Assembly (NCBI RefSeq): GCF_021728535.1
Contig: NZ_JAKKDU010000004.1
Coordinates: 156,853 to 220,852 of the forward strand
DNA length: 64,000 nucleotides
Reading direction: 5' to 3'
Source: Wocania arenilitoris
GTDB lineage: Bacteria > Bacteroidota > Bacteroidia > Flavobacteriales > Flavobacteriaceae
Every line of letters begins with the position of its first letter. Positions within the stretch are counted from its first letter, which is position 1. The notes below the pieces were generated by a model. The model was not told the DNA's origin, did not search any database, and saw only the letters and a program-made list of their open reading frames with translations. This document shows positions 28,241 to 37,880 of the stretch, piece after piece. A program made the translations under genes and the position numbers.

Positions 28241-28969
28241 TTATTGTTTTGATGCTGTATAGATGGTCGCAACCCCAAAGGTTTGCGGAAAATCTTCAAC
28301 ATTAATAAACCCAATTTCTCGTAAAATATTGTTTAACGCTTCACCATAAGGAAAAACTGATGCTGATTCGCATAAATATTTATAAGCAGTTCTATCTTTT
28401 GAAAATACTTTGCCAATAACAGGTAAAATGTTTTTTGTATAAAAATTATAACCTTGTTTATATGGTGTCTTTTCTGGTATTGATGTTTCTAAAATCACAA
28501 AAATGCCGTTAGGTTTTAAAACGCGAAGTATTTCTTTTAAACCATTTTCTAAAGTTTCAAAATTACGTACACCAAAAGCAACAGTAATAGCATCAAAGCT
28601 ATTGTTGTTAAAAGGCATACTTTCAGAATCACCTAGAATCATTTCAATTTTAGATTCTAATTTTTTCTTTTTAATTTTTTCTTTTCCAATATCTAGCATG
28701 CCACTACTAATATCTAAACCTACAATTTTAGTAGCATTGGTTTCAGCAAGATTAATAGCTAAATCACCTGTTCCTGTAGCAATATCTAAAACAGTTTCAG
28801 GTTGTTTTTCTTTAACCAATTTAACTACCTTTTTTCGCCATTTAATATCTATACCAAAGGATATTACGCGGTTTAATCCATCGTAATCACCAGAAATGGT
28901 GTCAAACATTTTGGTAACCTGTTCCTTTTTGCCTAAATCACTATTTTTATATGGTTTTATTTTTGACAA
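28241..28969 (-). CDS. ubiE: Demethylmenaquinone methyltransferase
   Basis: A 242-residue class I methyltransferase catalysing the final C-methylation of menaquinone, the respiratory quinone of this group (also called menG). Evidence: family N-terminus [23 protein letters not shown] motif [35 protein letters not shown] and [17 protein letters not shown], and C-terminal [11 protein letters not shown]. Length is typical. It is co-transcribed with porT. The start is divergent from trkA, and both promoter regions lie in the 117-bp gap. Confidence 0.95.
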   Translation of the reverse strand: MSKIKPYKNSDLGKKEQVTKMFDTISGDYDGLNRVISFGIDIKWRKKVVKLVKEKQPETVLDIATGTGDLAINLAETNATKIVGLDISSGMLDIGKEKIKKKKLESKIEMILGDSESMPFNNNSFDAITVAFGVRNFETLENGLKEILRVLKPNGIFVILETSIPEKTPYKQGYNFYTKNILPVIGKVFSKDRTAYKYLCESASVFPYGEALNNILREIGFINVEDFPQTFGVATIYTASKQ

Positions 28970-28985
28970 ACCTCAAATTTTTGCA

Positions 28986-28993
28986 CAAATATA
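28986..28993 (-). promoter_or_regulatory. Candidate ubiE-porT -7 element
   Basis: Minus-strand TATATTTG is an exact TAnnTTTG match, 16 bp before the ubiE start. A TTTG occurs further upstream (29021-29024 on this strand), but the 27-nt spacing is longer than usual. Confidence 0.5.
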
Positions 28994-29032
28994 AACTATT
29001 AAAGACCTATTAAGAAACTTCAAAACAAATAA

Positions 29033-29061
29033 TTGTATTACATTAAAATACTATATATTTG
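29033..29061 (+). promoter_or_regulatory. trkA-trkH promoter
   Basis: TTG (29033-29035), 18 nt, then TATATTTG (29054-29061), close to the Bacteroidota -33/-7 arrangement. It lies 25 bp upstream of the ATG at 29087 and makes any earlier trkA start unlikely. Confidence 0.65.
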
Positions 29062-29086
29062 TTATACTTATTATGGATATTTACTA

Positions 29087-30445
29087 ATGAAAATAATCAT
29101 TGCAGGAGCTGGTGAAGTTGGATTTCATTTAGCAAAGCTATTATCGTACGAATCTCAGGAAATTACGTTAATAGATCCCAACAAACTTAGTTTAGTGTAT
29201 GCTGAGTCGCATTTAGATATTAAAGCGTTAAATGGAGATGCTACATCGATAAAGATGCTTAACGAAGCAAAAGTCAGTTCAACAGAATTGTTTATTGCGG
29301 TAACTTCTTCGCAAACTACTAATATTACAGCTTGTGTTTTAGCCAAACAATTAGGTGCAAAAAAAACCATTGCACGTATTTCTAATACAGAATTTATTGA
29401 CTTTAAAGATGAAGTAGGATTTACTAAATTTGGAATTGATGAGTTGATTTCTCCCGAGCAATTAGCAGCCCAAGAAATTGAATTATTACTAAATCAATCG
29501 GTTTTTAATGATACTTACGAGTTTGAAAATGGCGCGTTAACCATGTTAGGTTTAAATTTAACCAATACCGCCAAATTTATTGGTAAATCTGTTAAAGAAG
29601 CTGCTCAAATGATTCCAGATGTTCATTTTTTTCCAATAGCAATTCAGCGTCAAGGTTCTCATTTAACAATAATTCCAAGAGGATATACAACATTAGAAGA
29701 AGGCGACCATGTGGTGTTTATTACATCAAAAGGTGGTGACGAGGAGTTGTGTAAATTAGCAGGTATTTACAAAACTGAGATTAGAGATGTTATGATTCTT
29801 GGTGGTGGAAGAATAGGAAGGAAAACATCAAAAAGTTTAGCTAAAAAAAGCAACGGAAGATTTAATGTTAAGCTAATAGAAAATAGTAAAGAACGCGCTT
29901 TTGAATTAGCAGATAGACTACCAAACACATTGATAATTAAAGGTGATGGTAGAAATGTAGAACTTTTAGAAGAGGAAAATATAGCTGAAATGGATGCCTT
30001 TATTGCTGTTACAGGAAATTCTGAAACGAATATTATTTCAAGTCTAGTAGCAAAAAATAAGGGTGTTAAAAAAACCATTGCACTCGTTGAGAATATAGAT
30101 TATTTTGAACTTTCTCATTCTATTGGTATAGATACCTTAATAAATAAAAAACTTTTAGCAGCAAATAGCATATTTAGATATATTAGAAAAGGAGATGTTG
30201 TAGCTATGACAAAGCTTAGTAGCATGGATGCTGAACTTTTAGAGTTTATAGTAAAGCCAAAATCGAAAATTTGTAATAAAATTATTAAAAATTTAAACTT
30301 TCCAGAAACAGCAATTATAGGAGGAGTTATTAGAAATGGAGAAGGAATGCTTGCTCTTGGTAACTTTCAAATAATAGAAGGAGATAGAGTAGTAGTGTGC
30401 TGTTTGCCAACTTCAATTAAAAGAGTTGAAAGTTTTTTCTTTTAG
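29087..30445 (+). CDS. trkA: Trk potassium uptake regulatory subunit TrkA
   Basis: A 452-residue cytoplasmic protein that gates the TrkH channel according to bound nucleotide. I start it at 29087 (MKIIIAGAGEVGFHLAKLL); an upstream in-frame ATG overlaps the promoter. Two RCK halves are clear, each with a Rossmann glycine motif: IIIAGAGEVG in the first and VMILGGGRIG in the second (about residue 235). Each is followed by a TrkA-C domain (FIGKSVKEAAQMIPDVHF and LLEFIVKPKSKICNKII). This tandem layout is typical of TrkA. trkH follows 15 bp downstream. Confidence 0.96.
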   Translation: MKIIIAGAGEVGFHLAKLLSYESQEITLIDPNKLSLVYAESHLDIKALNGDATSIKMLNEAKVSSTELFIAVTSSQTTNITACVLAKQLGAKKTIARISNTEFIDFKDEVGFTKFGIDELISPEQLAAQEIELLLNQSVFNDTYEFENGALTMLGLNLTNTAKFIGKSVKEAAQMIPDVHFFPIAIQRQGSHLTIIPRGYTTLEEGDHVVFITSKGGDEELCKLAGIYKTEIRDVMILGGGRIGRKTSKSLAKKSNGRFNVKLIENSKERAFELADRLPNTLIIKGDGRNVELLEEENIAEMDAFIAVTGNSETNIISSLVAKNKGVKKTIALVENIDYFELSHSIGIDTLINKKLLAANSIFRYIRKGDVVAMTKLSSMDAELLEFIVKPKSKICNKIIKNLNFPETAIIGGVIRNGEGMLALGNFQIIEGDRVVVCCLPTSIKRVESFFF

Positions 30446-30460
30446 CCTAAAAGCATTTGT

Positions 30461-31954
30461 GTGAAACTTAATTTTAAAATTATAATCCACTTTTTTGGTC
30501 TACTATTATTGTTTAATGGAGCTTTTATGCTTTTGTCAGCAATTGTTAGCTTTATTTACAAAGACGGAATTACCTTAAATTTATTTTTAGCAGGAGTTTC
30601 GGTTTTGGTTTTGGGAGTAGTATTTATGCTGTTGTCTTTAAAGCATAAAAAAGAAATGAATAAGCGCGAAGGTTATATTGTTGTAACTTTTGGTTGGATT
30701 ATAATGGCACTTTCAGGTGCTTTCCCGTACATGTTTACAGGAGCTATCCCAAACTTTACTAATGCTTTTTTCGAAACCATTTCAGGGTACACCACTACAG
30801 GAGCTACAATTTTAACAGATATTGAAATATTACCAAAAGGAATACTATTTTGGAGAAGTCTAACACATTGGATTGGTGGCATGGGAATTATAGTTTTAGC
30901 TATAGCTATTCTTCCTTTACTAGGAATTGGAGGTATGGAGTTGTTTGCTGCCGAAGCACCAGGGCCAAGTGCCGATAAATTGCATCCAAGAATTACAGAT
31001 ACTGCTAAACGGTTGTGGCTTATTTACTTTGGATATACTGCAGCTGAAACTATTTTGTTAAACGTTGCAGGAATGTCTTTTTTTGATGCCATAAATCATA
31101 GTATGTGTACCTTATCTACGGGTGGTTTTTCTACCAAAAATGCGAGTTTAGCACATTATAATGGTCAACCTATAATTCAATATATAGTGATATTATTCAT
31201 GTTTTTAGCTGGAACAAATTTTGTGTTGAGTTATTTTGCGTTTAAAGGGAAAATTCAAAAAATTCTTCAAGATGAAGAGTTTAAGCTCTATTTTAAATTC
31301 ATTATTGTATTTACAGTTATTTCGGCATTAATCATTTATTTTAGGGCAGATGTGTCTGCTTCTTCAATAGACCATCCAATGGTTTTTGGTGAAGCAGAAA
31401 GTGCTTTTAGACATGCTTTATTTCAAGTGTTATCTGTTATTACTACAACAGGTTTTATTACAGCAGATTTTACCATGTGGACACCCTTTTTAGTTGTGTT
31501 CTTTTTTGGGTTAATGTTTCTTGGTGGTTCAGCAGGTAGCACCTCTGGAGGTGTAAAAGTGGTAAGACATTTGTTAATGATTAAAAATGGTTTTTTAGAG
31601 TTTAAACGTACCTTGCATCCTAATGCTATAGTACCAGTGCGTTATAATAAAAGAGCTGTTTCAGGTGATATTGTTTTTAACATTCTGGCCTTTTTTATTT
31701 TATATATGTTATCCTTTATTATTGGTGCTTTAGGTTTTTCTATGATGGAAATTGATTTTAGATCTTCCATAGGTTTGGCAGCATCAAGTTTGGGTAATGT
31801 GGGTCCAGCTTTAGGCGATTTTGGTCCCGTTAATAGCTATGCTACTTTACCAAGTACTGGCAAGCTATGGTGTGCTTTTTTAATGCTCTTAGGTCGTTTA
31901 GAGCTCTTTACTGTGCTTATTTTATTTACGCCTTTCTTCTGGCGAAATAGATAA
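30461..31954 (+). CDS. trkH: Trk potassium uptake channel TrkH
   Basis: A 497-residue membrane potassium transporter. The start is a GTG at 30461; the protein from there (MKLNFKIIIHFFGLLLL) fits the family N-terminus, while the first ATG is over 20 codons later and would cut the first membrane helix. Four selectivity-loop motifs are present: GYTTTGATIL, LSTGGFST, VITTTGFI and SLGNVGPAL. About ten transmembrane helices are apparent, and the charged GSTSGGVKVVRH segment matches the intramembrane loop. It is in an operon with trkA. Potassium uptake here is regulated at the protein level by TrkA. Confidence 0.95.
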   Translation: MKLNFKIIIHFFGLLLLFNGAFMLLSAIVSFIYKDGITLNLFLAGVSVLVLGVVFMLLSLKHKKEMNKREGYIVVTFGWIIMALSGAFPYMFTGAIPNFTNAFFETISGYTTTGATILTDIEILPKGILFWRSLTHWIGGMGIIVLAIAILPLLGIGGMELFAAEAPGPSADKLHPRITDTAKRLWLIYFGYTAAETILLNVAGMSFFDAINHSMCTLSTGGFSTKNASLAHYNGQPIIQYIVILFMFLAGTNFVLSYFAFKGKIQKILQDEEFKLYFKFIIVFTVISALIIYFRADVSASSIDHPMVFGEAESAFRHALFQVLSVITTTGFITADFTMWTPFLVVFFFGLMFLGGSAGSTSGGVKVVRHLLMIKNGFLEFKRTLHPNAIVPVRYNKRAVSGDIVFNILAFFILYMLSFIIGALGFSMMEIDFRSSIGLAASSLGNVGPALGDFGPVNSYATLPSTGKLWCAFLMLLGRLELFTVLILFTPFFWRNR

Positions 31955-32027
31955 TAATTTTAATATTTTTTCTTACAATTAATTTGATAAGGTTTCGTTT
32001 ATTTGTTTGTAGATTGTGCACATATGT

Positions 32028-32160
32028 CCCGATTTATAATTTATGCTGTCTATCAATACTTCGTTAAGATTTTACGGTACTAGAGCTGCCTAAAATCTTA
32101 ACGAAGTATTGAAGTAATATAAAACTATAAAAACAGAAAATGCCAATAGTTTATATCGGG
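32028..32160. repeat. Hairpin element (22-bp perfect stem, MITE-like)
   Basis: In the gap between the convergent trkH and msrA genes, CAATACTTCGTTAAGATTTT plus one further A (32054-32074) is exactly repeated in inverse at 32091-32111 with a 16-nt spacer; one more base pair extends it. An outer weak pair, CCCGATTTATAA (from 32028) and TTATATCGGG (to 32160), frames a unit of about 133 bp. It could be a small non-autonomous repeat element or an unusual bidirectional terminator. The stem is too AT-rich, and lacks the terminal T-run, to be a standard terminator. Confidence 0.6.
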
Positions 32161-32190
32161 GTTTTAATATTATAAGATTCAATTTATTAA

Positions 32191-32853
32191 CTAATGACTT
32201 TTACTTTTAAGTAACTCTTTTGGGTAATTAGCTTTAAACCTATTTAATCTAGGAATAGATACATTTTTTATATAAGGATGATTTGGATGTAATCTTTCGT
32301 AGTTTTGGTGATAATCTTCGCCTACCCAAAACTTTTGAAATGGATAAACTTCGGCAGCTATTTTTGCATTTAGTTTTTTTGCTAAGGCCGCTTTCTTTTT
32401 TAAAATAACTTGCTTTTGGGCTTCATTTTGATAAAAAATAATAGAACGGTATTGCGAACCATGATCTGGACCTTGCCCATTTAATTGAGTTATATTTTGA
32501 GATGCAAAATACACATCAACCAAAGTTTCAAAGCTAACAACTTTTGGGTCGTAAATAATCTCTACAGCTTCAGCATGTCCTGTGCTTCCTGTGTTACTTG
32601 ATGCATAAGTTGGGTTTTTTGTATGTCCGCCAGCATATCCCGAAATTGATTCTTCAACACCTTTTACGCTTTCGTAAATAGCCTCAACGCACCAAAAGCA
32701 TCCGCTTGCAAAATAAGCACGTGCTTTTCCTTTTTTAATAGGTACTTCTATAGGTTCTGCGTTAATTACATCGAGTTGCTTTTTATTTACTTGGGCAGTA
32801 TTTTGACAACTAAATGTTAATGCTAATGCCAATAAAGGGATAATACGTTTCAT
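32191..32853 (-). CDS. msrA: Peptide-methionine (S)-S-oxide reductase MsrA, lipoprotein form
   Basis: A 220-residue enzyme that repairs oxidised methionine. The active-site motif GCFWC holds catalytic Cys52. Other hallmarks are SGYAGGHTKNPTYASSNTGS, GHAEAVEIIYDP, and GSQYRSIIFYQN. The N-terminus carries a lipobox FSCQ (Cys16), so the protein is predicted to be membrane-anchored outside the cytoplasm, unlike cytosolic MsrA. It likely protects envelope proteins from oxidants. It stands alone, flanked by a hairpin element and the left end of an insertion sequence. Confidence 0.95.
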   Translation of the reverse strand: MKRIIPLLALALTFSCQNTAQVNKKQLDVINAEPIEVPIKKGKARAYFASGCFWCVEAIYESVKGVEESISGYAGGHTKNPTYASSNTGSTGHAEAVEIIYDPKVVSFETLVDVYFASQNITQLNGQGPDHGSQYRSIIFYQNEAQKQVILKKKAALAKKLNAKIAAEVYPFQKFWVGEDYHQNYERLHPNHPYIKNVSIPRLNRFKANYPKELLKSKSH

Positions 32854-33023
32854 GATTTATATTTTTCTTTTTTAATAGACGTATAAAGATACAAAACCTT
32901 TGCATGGATTTGATAAAAGTGTGTTAAATAAAAGAAACCGTCTCATTAACAAAAAGAGGCGGTTTTTTCATTTTATGGAGAAATAGGTTTGATAAATTCT
33001 ATTTTTGATTTTAGTTAAGTCAT

Positions 33024-34562
33024 TTAAGCCATTTTTTTGCTCATATTATGCGCTAAAGCATGTAAACCGAACTCTAATTCTGCTTTTTCGATACCTTTAT
33101 GATTAAATCGTTTGAAGTTTCGGTTTGATTTGTCCAAAAACAAGTTCTACATCAGCGGTACGTTTTTTACGCCGCTTTAATCCATCATTACTTGTTAACC
33201 TTTCCCTCATAATCTGTTTATGACCCTCCAGATTGTGATTTCTCTCTATTTTTCTATTATTGTATTTAGAGCGATGGCATACTGCTCGTAATGGACAACC
33301 ATGACAGTTTTGAGTTTGATAGACACTATAAGTTTGCTTATAGCCAGATTTTGTAGTTTTCTTTGTGTGATAGATGTTGTTTATTTGCTGTCCCATCGGA
33401 CAGATGTAACAGTCTTTTTCAGCATTATAGTATAAATTATCTCTGTGGAAATCATTTTTAGCTTTTTTCTTTTTCTTTGATTTATAAGTTTGCTCTTCTT
33501 TATCAAAGGGGTTGTATTTCACATAGGCTTGAATACCTTTTTGCTCTAGTAAATCATAGTTTTCTTCACTGCCATAGCCTGCATCTGCGGTGAGGTAATC
33601 GGGAAGCGTTTCATACAGATACTCATAAGATGCTATATGAGGTTTTAAAGTATGTATATCGTTAGTGGTTTGATGTATGCTGTAATGGATAACAAATTGA
33701 GACTCTGAACTGATTTGCACATTATAGCCTGGTTTAAGCTGGCCGTTAAGCATGAGATCTTCTTTCATGCGCATAAAAGTGGCATCAGGATCAGTTTTGC
33801 TTTAACTGTTGCGCCCTGCAAGTACCTTTTCTTGCTGCTCGTACTTTTCAAGGTTAGCTGGAAAATTCTTTTCAATATAGCGTGCTTTGGCTTTTTGTTT
33901 GCTTGTTGTCTTTGGATTGCCTTTAAGTATTTTGTTAATCTTTGCAGCAGTTTTGGTTCCTTTATCTTTATCTATTTACTTAAAGTCTGGTGGCGTAGGG
34001 TCTTTGTCTTCTACATTGGCTATGCTCTGGGCATATTGCCAAAGTTTTTCCAACTGCTTAGACATTTTTCTGTACGGGTTTTAATAGCATTACACCATAC
34101 AAAAGTATATCTGCCCGCCATGGATTCTATCTTAGTGCCATCGGTATAAACTTCCTTAAGGGTTACCAAGCCTTCATCGGCTAATAATAACACGATTTGC
34201 TTTAAAATATCCTTAAAAATGGTTTTGAGTTTGTTACTTCGAAAACGAGCAATAGTATTATGGTCGGCAATTTGATTAGCCGATAACCACATGTAATTGA
34301 TATTCTCGCGTATGGCTTTTTCTATTTTACGTGAAGAATAGGTGTTATCCATGTAGACATAAACCATAATCTTGAGCATCATCTTTGGGTGATAACTAGG
34401 CTTACCTTCTCTATGGTATTGATTAATCAATAAATCAAGGTTAAGTTGCTCAATAACTCCGTTAACCACACGTACAGGATGCTCGCTAGGAATAAGTTCT
34501 TCAATACTAGGTGGAAAAAGCCAATTTTGCTACTGATTGTAGTTTTTAAAATTAGTATTCAT
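33024..34562 (-). pseudogene. IS1182-family transposase, inactivated
   Basis: A full-length transposase reading can be rebuilt only across five lesions. It starts at ATG 34562 (MNTNFKNYNQ), has a TAG at 34532-34530, and then matches the family (LFPPSIEELI, GKPSYHPKMMLKIMVY, NQIADHNTIARFR, DGTKIES). One A is missing from an A-run near 34065-34069, shifting the frame before LWQYAQSIANVEDKD. TAA codons follow in DFK*IDKDKG (about 33980) and RNS*SKTD (about 33803). The middle (DLMLNGQLKPGYNVQ, TADAGYGSEENY) and the CXXC-like CHGCPLRAVC region are intact. A last frameshift near 33115 breaks FGQIKP from the tail ending HNMSKKMA. Confidence 0.88.
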
Positions 34563-34631
34563 ATGTCTGATATTCAATATATAAGACACAAAAGATCATG
34601 CACATAATCATTGTTTTTTTAACAAAAAAAA

Positions 34632-34657
34632 AAGCTGCCTCGATTTTGAGACAGCTT
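34632..34657 (-). terminator. Terminator hairpin downstream of hppA
   Basis: Minus-strand stem AAGCUGUCUC/GAGGCAGCUU with a 6-nt loop and one G-U pair, followed by a run of T. It lies 30 bp beyond the hppA stop codon. It doubles as the candidate right end of the adjacent insertion sequence. Confidence 0.75.
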
Positions 34658-34686
34658 CTTAATTTTTATTAATCAATTATGGTTTA

Positions 34687-37038
34687 TTAGCTATTATCTG
34701 CTTCTTTTAAGTCTGAAACAGCTTGTTTTACTTCAGCTTCAGTACCTTCAAAGGTTTGGTAATTTGTAGTTTTTTCTCCATTTTCGTTTACTACAGTAGT
34801 TACAATTGCTTTAAAAACACCTTCTTCAAGCTCACTCATTTCTACTTTAATTTCTTTTGAAATATTTTGAGTAACTAACTCAGTAGTTTCTTTTTCTTCA
34901 GAGTATGCTGCAACACCTTCTGCTGTAATTGCAATACTAGGAGCAATAACTAAAGCTACAACACTCATTAATTTTAATAAGATATTTAATGAAGGTCCAG
35001 AAGTATCTTTAAAAGGGTCTCCAACGGTATCACCTACAACTGCAGCTTTATGAGCGTCTGTTCCTTTTTTACCTTGTTCTTCAATAGTTTTTTTAGCGTT
35101 ATCCCAAGCACCACCAGCATTAGATTGGAAGATTGCCATAAGTACACCACAAGTTGTAACACCAGCAAGTAAACCTCCAAGCATTTCTGCACCACCAATA
35201 AATCCAACAGCAACAGGAACAGCAATAGCTAATAACCCAGGTAATACCATTTCTTTAATAGAAGCCTTTGTTGATATATCTACACATTTATCATATTCAG
35301 CATAACCATCAGCAGCATCAAAAATTTCTCGTTGTTCTTTTGTTGCTTTAGACATATCAGAATCTACTGCTCTCATTACTTCTAGAGCCGCTTTCAATTG
35401 TGGAATATCTCTAAATTGACGTCGTACTTCTTCAATCATTGCCATAGCAGCACGACCAACTGCATTCATTGATAATGCTGAAAACACAAATGGCAACATA
35501 CCGCCAACTAACAATCCAGCCATAATATTTGGCTTAGATACATCAATTGCGGTAACACCAGCAGTTTTCATAAAAGCAGCAAATAAAGCCAAAGCAGTTA
35601 ATGCTGCAGAAGCAATAGCAAATCCTTTACCAATGGCGGCAGTTGTATTGCCAACAGCATCTAATTTATCTGTACGTTCTCTAACTTCACTTGGTAATTC
35701 TGCCATTTCAGCGATACCACCAGCGTTATCAGAAATTGGTCCGTAAGCATCAACAGCTAATTGAATACCTGTATTTGCTAACATACCTACCGCAGCAATA
35801 GCGATACCGTATAAACCTGCATAATGATGCGATACTAAAATAGCAGCAGCAATTAAAATAATTGGAATTGCAGTACTCATCATCCCAATTCCTAATCCAG
35901 CAATAATATTTGTAGCTGCTCCAGTTTCTGACTGAGCAACAATAGAGTTTACAGGTTTTTTACCTGTACCCGTATAATATTCGGTTACTTTACCAACAGC
36001 TAAACCAGCTACTAAACCAGCAATAGTCGCCATAAAAACACCCCAAGATCCGAAAGGTAAACCTTCAACAGATTCTGGGATTAAAGCATTAATAATAAAA
36101 TAAGATGCGACAACCATTAAGCCTGCCGAACCAAATTCTCCAATATTTAAAGCTGTTTGCGGATTTCCTCCATCTTTTACTCTAACAAAGAATGTTCCTA
36201 TAATAGACATAATAATTCCAACAGCGGCTAGTACTAATGGTAAGTATACAGCGCCTAAACCATTAAAATCTGGTGTTAAAATAAATGCACCTAATACCAT
36301 AGTACCTATAATTGAACCAACATACGATTCAAATAAATCGGCTCCCATACCAGCAACATCACCAACATTATCACCAACATTATCTGCAATTGTTGCAGGG
36401 TTTAATGGGTGATCTTCTGGAATACCAGCTTCAACTTTACCAACTAAATCTGCACCAACATCTGCAGCTTTAGTATAAATACCACCACCAACACGAGCAA
36501 ATAATGCAATTGAAGATGCACCAAGTGAGAATCCAGAAAGCACATTAAGTACTTCGTTTAGCCCCCAACCCATTTCACTATATAAGGCAAATAAACCACT
36601 TAGCCCTAAAACACCAAGTCCTACTACACCAAGCCCCATAACAGCACCACCTGCAAAAGCAACTTCTAAAGCTTTTCCAAGAGATGTTCTTGCTGCACTT
36701 GTGGTTCTTACATTTGCTTTTGTAGCAACTTTCATTCCTATAAATCCTGCTAATGCAGAACAAATAGCCCCAACAATAAATGATACAGCGACCATTCCGT
36801 TAGACCCAGCTTCAGCATTTCCTTTAAAGTACAATAGAATAGCAACAGCAACTACAAAAATTGATAAAATTTTGTATTCAGCTTTAAGGAAAGACATAGC
36901 ACCATCTGCAATGTTTTTTGCTATTCTTTTCATTTTATCGGTACCTTGATCTTGTTTAGAAACCCATGCGCTTTTTATAAACACAAATAAAAGTGCTAGT
37001 ACACCAAAAAGTGGTAAAATTTTTACAATTAATTCCAT
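34687..37038 (-). CDS. hppA: Membrane-bound ion-translocating pyrophosphatase
   Basis: A 783-residue integral membrane protein with about 16 helices that couples pyrophosphate hydrolysis to H+ or Na+ export. Substrate-site motifs are present: [18 protein letters not shown] with [38 protein letters not shown], and [18 protein letters not shown]. In the motif [10 protein letters not shown] the key position is Ala, the pattern of potassium-dependent enzymes; proton-only plant type II forms have Lys there. Whether it pumps Na+, H+ or both cannot be settled by eye. About 75 residues after the last core helix ([12 protein letters not shown] onward) form a polar, acidic tail not present in minimal family members. 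Soluble ppa lies upstream on the same strand with a terminator between. Confidence 0.96.
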   Translation of the reverse strand: MELIVKILPLFGVLALLFVFIKSAWVSKQDQGTDKMKRIAKNIADGAMSFLKAEYKILSIFVVAVAILLYFKGNAEAGSNGMVAVSFIVGAICSALAGFIGMKVATKANVRTTSAARTSLGKALEVAFAGGAVMGLGVVGLGVLGLSGLFALYSEMGWGLNEVLNVLSGFSLGASSIALFARVGGGIYTKAADVGADLVGKVEAGIPEDHPLNPATIADNVGDNVGDVAGMGADLFESYVGSIIGTMVLGAFILTPDFNGLGAVYLPLVLAAVGIIMSIIGTFFVRVKDGGNPQTALNIGEFGSAGLMVVASYFIINALIPESVEGLPFGSWGVFMATIAGLVAGLAVGKVTEYYTGTGKKPVNSIVAQSETGAATNIIAGLGIGMMSTAIPIILIAAAILVSHHYAGLYGIAIAAVGMLANTGIQLAVDAYGPISDNAGGIAEMAELPSEVRERTDKLDAVGNTTAAIGKGFAIASAALTALALFAAFMKTAGVTAIDVSKPNIMAGLLVGGMLPFVFSALSMNAVGRAAMAMIEEVRRQFRDIPQLKAALEVMRAVDSDMSKATKEQREIFDAADGYAEYDKCVDISTKASIKEMVLPGLLAIAVPVAVGFIGGAEMLGGLLAGVTTCGVLMAIFQSNAGGAWDNAKKTIEEQGKKGTDAHKAAVVGDTVGDPFKDTSGPSLNILLKLMSVVALVIAPSIAITAEGVAAYSEEKETTELVTQNISKEIKVEMSELEEGVFKAIVTTVVNENGEKTTNYQTFEGTEAEVKQAVSDLKEADNS

Positions 37039-37114
37039 ATTAAAATTAGTTAATTATTTAGTTATTATTTTTTTAACGAGGCTAAAAATAGGAAAATATA
37101 AGTGATAAAAAAAA

Positions 37115-37134
37115 CCACCTTAAATTCAAGGTGG
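37115..37134 (-). terminator. ppa terminator
   Basis: Stem CCACCTT (37115-37121) and AAGGTGG (37128-37134) with a 6-nt loop. On the minus strand it is followed by eight T in a row. It separates ppa from hppA. Confidence 0.8.
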
Positions 37135-37168
37135 CTTATTTTTAAATTAATATGTTTTTAGCGCCTGT

Positions 37169-37696
37169 TTAAATAGTGAAAGTTCTTTTCTTCTTGTGTT
37201 CACTTTCATCATAACGCTTTATGCATTCGTGGTAAATTTTGGTAGCTTCTTCAGAATTACCCCAACCGCCTGTATCTACTTTTTTCTTTTCTAAATCTTT
37301 GTATACTTGAAAAAAATGTTCAATCTCTTTTAGTCTGTGAGGGTTTAAATCTGAAATATCAGTTCTTTTACTCCAAACAGGGTCTGAAACAGGTACGCAA
37401 ATTATTTTTTCGTCAGGACCTTTTTCATCAGTCATATGAAACACACCAATAGGTTTAACTTCCATAACCACCATGGGGTAAGTTGGTTCTGTTCCTAGTA
37501 CAAGCACATCCAATGGGTCTTGATCTAAGGCCAAAGTTTCAGGAATAAATCCATAATCTCCTGGATACATCATAGATGAAAATAAAGTTCTATCAAAACG
37601 AATTTTATGTAATGTAAAGTCGTATTCGTATTTATTTCTACTTCCTTTAGGTATTTCAATCAATACATCAAAAGTTAATGCTTTTTTCTTACTCAT
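37169..37696 (-). CDS. ppa: Soluble inorganic pyrophosphatase, family I
   Basis: A 175-residue cytoplasmic enzyme that hydrolyses pyrophosphate to drive biosynthesis. I start it at 37696 (MSKKKALTFDVLIEIPKGSRNKYE is the region; key residues are the Glu and Lys of EIPKGSRNKYEYD). An upstream start at 37759 would add 21 non-conserved residues. The signature DQDPLDVLVLG carries the three metal-binding Asp, and YPGDYGFIPETLA is the second conserved block. The adjacent hppA gene uses the same substrate to build an ion gradient, so the two enzymes compete for pyrophosphate. Confidence 0.95.
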   Translation of the reverse strand: MSKKKALTFDVLIEIPKGSRNKYEYDFTLHKIRFDRTLFSSMMYPGDYGFIPETLALDQDPLDVLVLGTEPTYPMVVMEVKPIGVFHMTDEKGPDEKIICVPVSDPVWSKRTDISDLNPHRLKEIEHFFQVYKDLEKKKVDTGGWGNSEEATKIYHECIKRYDESEHKKKRTFTI

Positions 37697-37880
37697 ATTT
37701 AATCTCTTTTTTGGGCTGCAAAGGTACTGAACACTTATTCTTAAAACAACTAAAAGCACTTACAATTTCTAGTATTTGTAATTACCTAATTTTAAGTTAA
37801 TTTCATAATCTTTTTAAAAGTTAAACTGCTAATATTTATTATATTGTGCATGACTAACTCATTTAAATATTTTAAAAATC

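Larger units (their letters stand above)
32931..34661. mobile_element. Decayed IS1182-like insertion sequence
   Basis: About 1.73 kb containing a broken DDE transposase gene on the minus strand. The ends are proposed from two matching hairpins in inverted orientation. The left is AAACCGTCTC...GAGGCGGTTT (32935-32965) followed by a T-run. The right, read on the minus strand, is AAGCTGTCTC...GAGGCAGCTT (34657-34632) followed by a T-run. Both keep the same G-U wobble position. The outermost AAGAA is shared too. I could not fix a target duplication, so the ends are approximate, and the right hairpin may instead belong to hppA. Confidence 0.65.

Noticed and set aside
32935-32965. Left hairpin as the msrA terminator
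   Set aside because: It lies upstream of msrA, and its T-run faces the plus strand, away from msrA transcription; it fits the insertion sequence end better.
33715-34149. Plus-strand open frames opposite the transposase
   Set aside because: They are antisense to the recognisable transposase reading and show no protein-like composition or start signals.
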